This document shows positions 26,801 to 37,843 of a stretch of 64,000 nucleotides of DNA, piece by piece; position 1 is the stretch's first letter; the number at the start of each line of letters is the position of its first letter. The translations under genes and the position numbers were made by a program. The DNA is from Burhinus oedicnemus (taxonomy: Eukaryota; Chordata; Aves; Charadriiformes; Burhinidae), in NCBI GenBank assembly GCA_008921705.1, contig VFFE01007258.1, positions 761,027 through 825,026 on the forward strand, read 5' to 3'. The notes under the pieces are model-generated. The model saw only the letters and a list, made by a program, of their open reading frames with translations, made no database searches and had not been told where the DNA came from.

Positions 26801-29800
26801 TCCCCAGTGCTTATTGTTTGCATAAGCATAAACTGCACAATGCCATCTAAAAATAAGCCCATACACAGTTTTTAGTACCAGAAAATAAATCCATTCATTT
26901 AGTACAGGAAAAGCATATCAACTGCTATTCTTACTGATTCTGTCAAGCTTTTAAAACTAAACTTAGCTGGTTTTGAGGTACTTTTCCTTTCAAGTCTATT
27001 TCTCACAAGTTCTTCTCTGTTCTCTCCCCAGAAGATCAACAGCTTTGTCACCAGAATGTTCCGCAACCTGAGCCAACAGCAAAAGGATAAACTTTCACAT
27101 TTCAAGACATTATGGGCTGCAGTGAAGGAAACAGGTTGTCCATGACCTCCCCTTACAATATCATGAACCAGAAGGTTCCGAGTGGAGTCACTTTCCCCTC
27201 AGTGGGCTCATCAGACCTCAGCCATACTGGGGAGGAAAAGCAAGTCACTGTTAAGTGTCAAATTTATCTCCCCCAAAAGCAAACAATAATGGTGGACACG
27301 TCAATGATTGTATAAGAATAAGAATAATCTTAATCAAGATGTCACTTTATGAGGGTGTTCCCTAATCCCTATGTTGCAAGAGGAGTGTGTAACTGCTTCT
27401 TTTGGAAGAAAGGTGAGCTGGTGCCCTGTGCACATATTGGTAACCTAAAAACACTTCAGGCTGTGAACCCCAGTTGCAAAGAGAATGTATCTAGGCTCCG
27501 GGCCAGGTACGCTCTACAGCATATCCTGCTCTCCTGATTTCACAGCTGAGTTCCTGCCAGAAGCTTGCAGTGCTGCCTTCTGGGGCATGCACCCAGATTT
27601 TCCCCACGGAAGTAAGCATATGGCCTAGGGAAAAGGGATGGTGCATGTCAAAGTCTAAACAGGACAAAGATGAGATGCCTTTGGGGCGTGTGCCTAGACC
27701 GAGGACCTAGAAAGTGCTCCCATGTCCCATAATTTAGACACAGCTGAAGGTACCTAACCAATGCCTGCAAATTCACATTGCATGCACTTCAAACATGTTC
27801 CTTCACATGGCTTTTCTGATGATTTATCTAGGCCGTTGCTCCAAATTGCAGCCAGAACAAGCCATCTACATGCTTGCAGAATATCCATTCTGAAAGCCAT
27901 CCCTTTCTTCAGCTTTTGCTTGGCCTTACAATTTAGATAATACAATACCGTAATTCTGACTGCCACTTCATTTTCTGCATGCATTTCAGTATACTGGTTT
28001 TGATTAATTTAAAGCTCAGTGTCTCTGCTCCTGCTCTATCCTGGCAAACAGACATTCCAGATCCAGAAACAGACAGTTAAATTTAGTAAACATTTAATGC
28101 TCATCTCCTGTAGAATTTAAACTGACACACTGACCTAATTAGCTTTTTGGCATCACAAACACTCTCAGCTTAGGGAGGATGGCGGGTCTGTGGCAGTAAT
28201 AGGAACCAGATATTTCTTGTATTGTTTGCCTGTTTTAGACATCTCAAATAGAACAGTTAAGAGGCTCCGACAGTGGTAGTTTGGATGGAGAAGTAAAATT
28301 AAATTGGACTGACAGCCTATCAGCAATATTAGTTTGGGAACCCTGGGTTCATGAAGCAAATGTTTTTACTTAGTTTAGGTTAACTGATACAAGCTTAGCA
28401 CATTAGGAGCAAAAATCCAGATTCTATCTGGATTTTTTTTAAAAGCAGCTGTATGATGTTTAGTTTAAAGCCGTGAAATTTCTTAATAAACTAGATAAAG
28501 TGTTTTCTAGAATTCATCTTTTAAAAATAGTTAGAGATCTGAAGTTAACATATTCATCACTTACCAACTTCTTCTAATAACAAAACCTTTTGGAAACATG
28601 ATTTTAACCTAGATACATGGGAAATTGTTTTGTGAGAATTTTACTCACATTCTCAACAGTAACCATGCTATCTTGAGTCCTGAACAGTGAGCAGAAACAG
28701 AGTTCCTTAACTCAGAATGGGAATTATTCAGTGAATGAACAATGACTGCTTAAAATCTGCATCTTGTGTGTCTTCACTTTGTACGAGGCACACTCTTGGC
28801 AAACACACAGCACAGTGAGATACAAGACCTATAGTTATATGTGCACTGACTTACCTCTGTATCCATAGACACCTGTGACATATGTGCTTTCTGCCCTTAT
28901 TGTAGTGCCAGAGGAAGGGAATCTCAGGAGCAACCCCAGTGGTGCACAGTTCAGCCCAAGACAGGTTAATGTTTGTTTAATTTGCCTTTAAGACCTTCAG
29001 TAATGAAGTTTCCACAGTCTCTCTATGGTCACTGACTGCTGAACTCTGGGCTCAAAGCACCTGCATCAAGCTTTCTTCTGGTATCTGGACAGGTCTGCAG
29101 TGCCCTCAGTCTTGCCCCTGGATGTGATGTCAAGCTGACTGGAACCTGTGCCCCCCAGCCCTGCTCCTGCTTCAGGCCACACCTGAGTATGTCCTCCCCA
29201 GAGCACCGTAAGTGGCAGGCACAGCTGGTCCCCAGCACAGCCTGAAACCCAGGCTCAACCAACAAGGTAGAGGTGCCCATTGGGAGGGACTGCAAACAGA
29301 GCGGTGAAGGCCTACTGATTAAGAAACTGTTGACTTATGTTAAAAGCAATCAAGGATTGTATACAAATAGATGCTGGAGTTTCATTTAAACCCAATATCA
29401 GTGCATGACAAAAGCTTTGATAAGGCTGTCCCCAAATCCCATAGATCCAAGACCAGCCTTGCTGATGAGTTGATCGTCATCAATATCAGGTGTGTTAGAT
29501 AAGGGAGGGAGGGAGCAAAGTGGCTGAATACTGTGACGTTTGAATCACCCGCCAAACTAGCATTTGAAAGGCAGGGAAGCATTACAGTTAAACAACAGTC
29601 TCCTTAGCAAAAATGTTTATGGGCCACTGGAAAAAGATGGGGAATGGTAGATACTTCATCAGAAACCAGGAGTAAAGAAATGCAAATGTCACCAGTTACA
29701 GAAAGCATGTTACTATTGTCTTAATTTGGAAGAGGGTTAGTAAATGTATACGATACAGGGAGGTTGGCAATACCACTAGTGATCAGAGAAACAGAAGAGA

Positions 29801-31000
29801 GAGAAACCTCCAAAAGGTCTTTTTTAGCAGATATTGATAATTACCGGTGTTATAGTACTAGTGAAAGCTGTTTGTTTATAGTTCAGAAAGATTTGTGTGT
29901 TGCTATCAGTAAAAGAGAGTGAAACTAAAACATTTTTTCCCATTTCACAGAGAGAGAACAAGTATCACAATAATACTCAAGAAGAAAGAGTTTTCAAGAG
30001 CATTCAGCTCAAACCTAGTTTGCTACCAATTAAGCTAATGTTAATCAGCTTAATGCTCATGCTAATGCGTAAGTATGTTATTGAGGAAAGGATGAGAGGT
30101 ACGAAAGCCATCCCTGCCTTGGACACTGCTGACAAGAAACTTCCAGTTGTGTGGCTCTCAGTGATAATACATTTTGCTGAGAGGGTATTTAATTTCTCTC
30201 CCATTCCTTTTGCTGAAAGAAATAATTAAAGGTAGAAGCAGTCCATGACTGCATTTAGCAAAGAGATCTGGAGAGTGCCTGACCAGCTCATTCCATAACC
30301 ATGCTGGTTTTCAGTCTGAGATTTCGACAGTGAACTGAGTTCCAGTAACATTTCTCCTTGGCCAGGACAGTTTCTTACCCTGAGCTGAGGAAGGTGTGAT
30401 GCCAAACGGGCCCAGGCCTGTGTGAGTCCATGCCAGGGAGGACTACTGAGGCAAGTTTGCTGGCCTGATCATGAAGAAAGCACACCATAGCTGACTCTGT
30501 GATCCATGTCCCTTCAGTGTCTTGGCACCCATCATATTGGAACTAATTCTAAAAATAAGAAAACTTGTTGTGACCCATGCCAGGGCACTCTGTTGAGATA
30601 TCATATGTCTTGGTTTGGAAAAGAACATTTAATGTCATAGCCTAGCTCTTCATCATGGCTTACTGTTAAGTGCAATGGATTCAGGGAATAAGGGCAATAG
30701 TGCTGACATGTAATATATTAAGAAAGAGTTTAGTATATCATTTGATAAGTGGAAGATCTTGTGATTATTCTATGGGGTTTTTTCCCAACAAACAGTGGTA
30801 GTACAAAGACCTGTTAAATTACAGTTTAAGCATGTCAGGAGAGTACTCCTACCCAAAGAAATGTGACATCATTTTGCTGTTGTGATTCCTGGGACCAGGG
30901 AAGAAGCAGCGCAGACAGTCACCGTGTTCAGTGACCGACGAGTATTTTTCTCAACAGTCAGCTCCCAAGGACGTTTCTCGCCGCAAAAGAGAATTAAAAT

Positions 31001-31020
31001 TTTGGAGCTCCCTCTGCTGG
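31001..31020 (+). repeat. Dispersed repeat core, copy 2 (CTCF-like)
   Basis: This is the second copy of the 20-base core described at 23477-23496, in the same orientation and about 7.5 kb away, with matching GCTTTCCCT and GCTCAT blocks downstream at slightly different spacing. That pattern fits two old insertions of one repeat family. Confidence 0.6.
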
Positions 31021-33639
31021 TTCTACATCAACTTTCACTCACAACTGCTTTCCCTTCTCGCTGACCGCTCATTATCACTTACATGTTTAATTTTATGTAT
31101 TGTTGTATTAAACAAAAAAAGTTACCACATTGCTTATCAGAGCATGTATCTGTGATAGTTGATATTACATTGGAGAAAAATCTGACATTCCTCTTACAAG
31201 GAGAGAAAAGTTTCTTTTAAGTCTAGTTTCAGGACTTGTAAATGCATAGCACATGCACGCAAGTGTTCGGCAGAAGCATATGCCCCTATCACTCCATTCT
31301 TCCATGAATTCCTAAAATGTGTGCACTCATGTTATGTGACTACTTTAATATATGGTAGTCTGCCTTACTAAGTATAAACAAAGTAAAGCAGGAAGAAGAC
31401 ACTGTGAAAATGCTGCACGAAATAGCGCAAGCATATACTGCCAAGAAACTAGGTATAGGGTTTTATACTCATCCTTTATACAACTTATTCAAGTGTTACA
31501 TGGTCTAGAACTTCCCTCATTTTTATTCAAAGCATTTTCTTATTGTCATGTATGTAAATGGGACGACAGAGGTTCAGAGTTTGCCGTTCTAAGCTGTAAC
31601 CAGGCTCAATGTGCCACACAATGCAATCACATGGATGTTTCAGGTGCATGTGTTAAAAAACAACCAAAGTGAGAGAGAACACAGTCAGATATCAGAAACA
31701 GTGTATGTCCAAGGTATTGCTCAAGTTTCATTGTCTTCATTACCTTCAAAGAGAGCTCAAGGGAGGTGGTCTGTCTATCAATTGGCTCACTTTGCTTATA
31801 ACTTGAGGGCTGTCAATCCAAATTCTCAGAGATTAAAATCTCCTGTTGCCTTGCAGCAGGCATATCATTACAGGTAAGTTTGCAGAGTAGCCTCCAAAGT
31901 ACATGGGATCAAATCTGAGACTCAAGCCTTTCTGGGACATGCTTTTGCTCTGCATGCAACAATTTTCCCTGCAAAAATTACAGTTTTCTACTCCAACTTT
32001 TTTTGCGATTAATATCAAATAGCTTTAACTTTAAAAGATAAAATTTCATTATGCTCAAGTATTTTCTGAACAGATTAAAGGGGTCTGAAAATAGATTATA
32101 GAACTTCCCTTCCGTTTTCTTGTAGCTAACCCACTGTTTTTGCAGTTAAGCTGCAATAAATTCCAACCAAACTGAAGTCTGCACATCAAATTGTAGCCTA
32201 TAAAAACTTTTAATAGTGGAGGTATACAGCCCTCAATGAGGCTGATAAAGTACTAATGGGAGAGCCACAATGTAATTACAGGAACAGGATTAAATCAAGA
32301 TAGCACTTAATAGAATAAAATAATTTCAAATCTAATGATTACATTAGATTATATCATCATTTCAGTGACACCACTGAGAGGTGATCAGAGATGGAACTTT
32401 AACTTCAACTTTTGAACAATTTAATTTACATTTTTTAATTACTAATATAGAAAAAAACCCTTACATTTTCTCTGTGTTCATTGAAAGAACAGTATATTTT
32501 TAGTTCCAGTTTGCTTGAAGAAAAGGATTCTTTCAGAAGATTAGAAGTTCTGAATATTGATAACTGGATAATGGACCCATCAATATATGCTGCTGAGCTG
32601 AATCTTGTGAAGGTCATTAGAAAATTATCCCACTGAAGCCACTGGAAACATTCCTTCTGATTCTTACAGAAACTGGAATGATCCACTAGTGACTTTAAAG
32701 TTTTCAATCTTCCTAATATTTTATGGTATATTTAAAATTATTTTGTCTTAGGTCTTTGTTATTTATTTAAACAAGGAAAAGATCTTTCAGTGATGCTGTT
32801 AATCACTAGTGATATAGTGGAACAGAGCTGTCAGTCATAAATATGCAGAAACTGTAAACCAGACACTGTAAAAAGTATTTTTTACCAAAAAAAGTTAACT
32901 TGCCAATTTAGGAGAAGTTTATCCTACCTCTGAATACAAAACTAGACTAGGTGACTCTCAGCATTTCCTCTAGTTTTTCACCTTCATGTGTAACATTTCT
33001 GAAGTTTCCCGTGGTCATAATTAGCTAAGATGAAAGCTGAAACTCTTTGCCTAAGTAAGTACAGTGTCTATGACTGAGAAAAGAGCGCCAGCTGCAGTGA
33101 GGCTGCACTGCTGTGGTCCTCAGCACAGATCCACGCAGGCCTGCTTACTTGGCAGCACAGGGTCCATCCAGATCCACAGACTGGGCTGGAGCACATCACT
33201 TAGGGCTTATGCTGATGTGTGAGCGGCTATGTCAACTGGCATCCCATATTGCTGTGGGTTCCTCTCCACTGCCGGATGCTGGCCCTGTTGAATTTTGGAG
33301 CTGTTAGTGGGTAGCGCTCTCTCCTAGCAGCTGGCCTTCTGGGGTCAACCTGTGACCTAAAAGAACCTTGTAAAAAATCATTGCTCTAGTGCGTAGAAGC
33401 CTTTGCATTCAAAGACAGGCATTTTTACACCTCCACATCTCCATGAACAAGGGAATGGAGTAAAGCCACTGTCCTGCTAGTAGTGTGGAATGGGAGGAAA
33501 GCTGAATGCATCCTTGAACTAGATCATTGCTTCCAGACCACTGAGATGGGCTAGAAGCAGAACTGCAGGTGCAGCTGCTCAAATTGCTGACTAGTCTCTC
33601 TCATGTTGAAGGTATGGAGGAGCTGCTTCTCTTCTGTGT

Positions 33640-33734
33640 GATGAGAGGTGTCCCTGCCCCATGGCAGGGGGGTTGGAACTAGATGGTCTCTTCCAACCTA
33701 AACTGTTCTGTGATTCTGATTCTATGATTCTATG
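33640..33734 (+). mobile_element. CR1 LINE 3' tail
   Basis: This is a short 5'-truncated CR1 end: TGTCCCTGCCCCATGGCAGGGGGGTTGGAACTAGATGGTC, then CTCTTCCAACC, finishing with GATTCTATGATTCTATG. The octamer-type end on the right places the element on the plus strand. Only the 3' UTR is present. Confidence 0.93.
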
Positions 33735-35179
33735 TTTTCTTTGGACAGGTGAACAAAGGCTTGCGGCAAGTAGATGCCTTGAATGGAGATGGAAAACACT
33801 TCAGGAGAAGGGCAAGTAACATTTCTGGAAATAGGTGGTGCACTCACCTAGTACTTGGCAGTGAAGACAAACAACATAAGGATGCCACTGAACATGGCAG
33901 ATGAGTGTATCTGGGAACTTGTAGCTCCCACTGTTCTTCACCCCTGGTGTCAGTTGCCAGGGAGTATGGAGTTATAATAATGTTGACAGTAGCAACAGGG
34001 TGATTTGGGACATGATATCTGCTATTCAGGAGATGCCAAACACCTTGTGAGTGATCGCAGTCACGTAGGTTTTGCTTGTATGAGCTTTTCTGTTGGGGAC
34101 TTGGATGACACATACACTTCTTTCCTTGCCTTTTTACATAATCTTATTGTAACTGTCTCGTGACTATTGAGTTCAAGTTAGGAAACATTACTGATTGAAA
34201 AGTCATTGCTCCAAAGGATATCTCTTTCTAAATTGCATTGCAATAATACATTTTATATGTACAATAATATTTGCATTATTACACAATATGCATGTCATGC
34301 CTATATTATTGTGTATATACAGTTATACAATTGCACATATAATTATGTGTGCAATTGTAATTATGCATATTTGTTCAGAATAATCACACTTGATAAGAAA
34401 CATACTTTCAGTCTTTTCTAAAATAGCTGTGCTCTTTACTCAGTAAAGAACAATGTTATTCCTTGGAACTATTAACATTCTTCTGTCTAACAAGAAGGAA
34501 AGTATTGATAAGCAAAGGCAAGATACCTAAGGGAGATGACATAATTAGCATTCATTATTAATGAAGCCATTGCCTCACTCACATGAAATACAGAGCACTT
34601 AATACTCTGTTTACCTCATCTTCCCATCAATATATACATTCCCTCTAGAATGTGATGTTATATTTCCTCACTTGGGAGATCTGTTCACATTGAGTCCACT
34701 AATTAGAAGTTTTGGTTCAGTTTATATTGACTTTGCCTTGCCTTTGGCTATAGTTCACTTGGTTTTGTAATCCTGGCACATCACATTATGATATTTCACA
34801 CATTAATCTACGTACCTGAAAGAATCATAACATTCAAACTAGTGTCCTGAGAATAACATGAGCAACAAAGCAAACTCGGCTATGTAGGGCTTTTTTCCGC
34901 TTACCAGTTATTTAGAACAAAAAGCAGCATACAAACTGGGGTAAGCCTAGCTGGCAGTCAGTGCAAGAGTGTGTTAGCAGAGTAGCTCATACACATGGCG
35001 CAAACTTCCTTTTTCAGTTTGTCTTCTGCCACATTTTTGGTGTCATGTCTAAAATTTTCATAATGCTGGGAAGAACTGAAGGCTGGTTTTGTCAGATGTT
35101 TACAAGGCAAGTGATTCTTATTATAAATTGTTTTACAAGCTTAAGAACTAGTTATCCGCCCCAGAAGTGCCTTAAATAA
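33735..35179. other. Intergenic sequence with AT-rich foldback at 34245-34375
   Basis: No gene was recognised. From about 34245 to 34375 the sequence is AT-rich with overlapping inverted repeats, including CAATTGCACATA (34328-34339) facing TATGTGTGCAATTG (34344-34357), and TACACAATA facing TATTGTGTA further left. It could fold as a hairpin, but AT-rich DNA makes such pairs readily. Confidence 0.55.
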
Positions 35180-35180
35180 G

Positions 35181-36160
35181 GTGGGCAATACTTCCCAGGG
35201 GAGTTTTGAGGAGACCTACACTGACATTGACTGCAGGAAGCACCTCAACCTTTCTCCTGGGGCAGGGATAGGTGGCAGACCTTCCTGCAAAAGGTGTGCC
35301 CAGGTGAAGGACCTCCTGCAGCAGGTGGCTGAGCTGCAGGAGGCAGTGAGGAGGCTGTGTAGCATCAGGGAGGCTAAGAAGGAGTTGGCTGCTTCCAAGC
35401 GCAGTCTGTGGTGGACTCACAGCCCATGGCCAAACAACCAAAAACTGCTGCACCAGCACACACAGAAGGAAAGGGGGCCAATAGTGCAGAAAAATGGAAG
35501 CTTGCAACGGCAAGGACCAGCAAGAGGAAGAGGCTTCCCTGGAAGCCTGAGGTGCCCTTGCAGAACCACTTCATCGCTCTGCAGACTGAAGATGAAAGAC
35601 CAGTCACATCAGGAGAGACACTGGAGCTAAGTAAGGCAGCTTGATCTGCTCCTCGTATAACAACCAGTACAACTAAGAAAATGCAACAGGTAATAGCAGT
35701 AGGCGACTCCCTTCTGAGAGGTACAGAGGCACTCATTTGCTGGCCTGATGCACTCTCTAAAGAGGTGTGCTGCTTACCGGGGGCTCATATCAGGGATGTC
35801 ACCAAGAGACTACCAAGCCTGGTACAGTACACTGAGTATTATCCACTGCTGTTGTTTCATGTGGGCACCAGTGATACCTCCAGGGGCAGCCTGAGGAGTA
35901 TGAATAAGGATTACAGAGCCCTGGGAGCAGTGGTAAAGGACTCAAGCACAGATAGTTTTTTTCATCTGTCCTGCCAGTCAAAGGGAAGAGTGTTGATAGG
36001 GCCAATCAAATCTGGTGAGTCAACACATGGTTACAGGACTGGTGCCACAGCCACGGGTTTGGCTACTTTGACCATGGGACTCATTTTGAGAAACAAGGTC
36101 TACTGGAGGCTGATGGGATCCACCTGTCAGAGAAGGGGAAGAGCATCTTTGGTCAGAGGC
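35181..36160 (+). pseudogene. CR1 ORF1 relic (coiled coil and esterase)
   Basis: The first frame (35181-35630) carries a Cys-x-x-Cys followed by a heptad-like stretch (CAQVKDLLQQVAELQEAV), typical of the CR1 ORF1 coiled coil. A second frame from 35681 has the esterase block GDSLLRG at 35702-35722 (Ser nucleophile), then CCLPGA and YYPLLLFHVGTSD. The final catalytic block, D-G-I-H, is at 36112-36123 but in another frame, so at least one frameshift separates it from the first block. In intact CR1 elements this domain is thought to help the ORF1 protein interact with lipid or membranes or to act as an esterase. This copy is broken. Confidence 0.85.
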
Positions 36161-37755
36161 AAATTTTTGCCTCAGTCTTCACCAACAAATGCTCTAGCCA
36201 CGCTGCCCAAGTTGCAGAGGCAAACGCAGGTGCCAGGAGAATGAGGAACTACCCACTGTAGGAGATCAAGTTTGAGACCATCTAAGGAACCTGAAGGTGC
36301 ACAAATCCATGAGACCTGATGAGAAGCATCTGTGGGTCCTGAGGGAACTGGTGAATGAAGTTGCTAAGCCACTATCCATCATATTGGAGAAGTCGTGGCA
36401 GTCTGGTGAAGTTCCCGCTGACTGGAAAAGGGGAAACATAACCCCCATTTTTAAAAAGGGAAAAAAGGAAGACCTGGGGAACTACAGGCCAGTCAGTCTC
36501 ACCTCTGTGCCCAGCAAGATCATGGAGCAGATCCTCCTGGAAACTCTGCTCAGGCACATGGAAAATAAGGAGGTGATCGGTGACAGCCAACATGGCTTCA
36601 TTAAGGGCAAATCATGTCTGACAAATTTGGTGGCCTTCTACGATGGCGTTACAGTGTTGGTGGATAAGGGAAGAGCAACTGACATCATCTACCTGGACTT
36701 CTGCAAAGCATTTCACACTGTCCTGCATGATGTCTTTGTCTCTAAATTGGAGAGACATGGATTTGATGGAAGGACCACTTGGTGGATAAAGAATTGGCTG
36801 GATGGTTGCACTCAAAAAACTGTGGTCAACGGCTCGATGTCCAAATGGAGACCAGTGACGAGTGGAGTTCCTCAGGGGTCGGTATTGGGACCAGCACTAT
36901 TTAATATCTTTGTTGTCAACACGGATGTGGGGACTGAGTGCACCCTCAGCAAGTTTGCTGATTGCCACCAAGCTCTGTGGTGCAGTTGACACACTGGAGC
37001 GAAGGGACACTATCCACAGGGACCTGGACAGGCTTGAGAGGTGGGCCCGTGCGAACCTCACGAAGTTCAACAAGACCAAGTGCAAGGTCCTGCACATGGG
37101 TCGGGGCAATCCCATGCACAAATACAGGCTGGGCGGAGAATAGATTGAGAGCAGCCCTGAGGAGAAGGACCTGGCAGTGTTGGTTGATGAGAAGCTCAAC
37201 ATGAGCCAGCAATGTGCACTCGCAGCCCAGAAAGCCAACCACATTCTGGGCTGCATCAAAAGAAGCATGGCCAGCAGATTGAGGGAGGTGATTCTGCCCC
37301 TCTGCTCTGCTCTCATGAGACCCTACCAAGACTACTGCAGTCAGCTCTGGAGCCCCCAACATAAGGACATGGACTGGTTGGAGCAAGTCCAGAGGAGGGC
37401 CATGAAGATGATCAGAAGGCTGGAGCACCTCTCCTATGAAGACAGGCTGAGAGACTTGGGGTTGTTCAGTCTGGAGAAGAGAAGGCTCTGGGGAGACCTT
37501 AGAGCAGCCTTCCAGTACCTAAAGAGGGCCTACAGAAAAGGTGGAGAGGGACTCTTTATCAAGGAGCGTAGGGATAGGATGAGGGGTAATGGTTTTAAAC
37601 TGAAAGAGGGTAGATTGAGATTAGATACTAGGAAGAAATTCTTTACTGTGAGGGTGGTGAGACACTGGAACAGGTTGCCCCGGGAAGCTGTGGAGGCCCC
37701 AACCCTGAAACTGTTCAAGGCCAGGTTGGATGGGGCTTTGAGCAACCTGGTCTAG
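36161..37755 (+). pseudogene. CR1 ORF2 relic (reverse transcriptase, no endonuclease)
   Basis: Sequence starting near 36163 (IFASVFTNKC) corresponds to the linker after the endonuclease in CR1 ORF2. From 36297 a 230-codon frame carries reverse transcriptase blocks: [29 protein letters not shown] and [10 protein letters not shown]. The catalytic Ala-Asp-Asp box is broken: the frame reads FAD at 36954-36962 and then shifts, losing the second Asp. The next frame (to TAG at 37141-37143) and the last one (37177-37755) continue in register with the thumb and C-terminal tail ([27 protein letters not shown]). The remnant cannot encode an active enzyme. Confidence 0.93.
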
Positions 37756-37843
37756 TGGAAGATGTCCCTGCCCATGGCAGGGGGGTTGAACTAGATGATC
37801 TTTAAGGTCTCTTCCAACCCAAACCATTCTATGATTCTATGAT

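Larger units (their letters stand above)
21061..33639. other. Intergenic sequence, no gene seen
   Basis: No exon or RNA gene was recognised in 12.6 kb. It holds a 25-base poly-C run at 23788-23812, a palindromic ATACATATATATGTAT at 24503-24518, and two copies of a short dispersed repeat with a shared 20-base core at 23477-23496 and 31001-31020. Open frames are short and not supported. Confidence 0.55.
35180..37843 (+). mobile_element. CR1 LINE, nearly full span but internally deleted
   Basis: This is the longest transposon in the window. Reading left to right it has an ORF1 relic with a coiled coil, an SGNH/GDSL-type esterase relic, a join straight into ORF2 downstream of the endonuclease, the reverse transcriptase region, the conserved C-terminal tail of ORF2, and a CR1 3' UTR ending in CCATTCTATGATTCTATGA. 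The endonuclease domain that should lie between esterase and reverse transcriptase is missing. Several frameshifts and a stop break both frames, so the copy cannot move on its own. The long surviving frames suggest moderate age. The 5' boundary is estimated from where ORF1-like codons begin. Confidence 0.95.
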
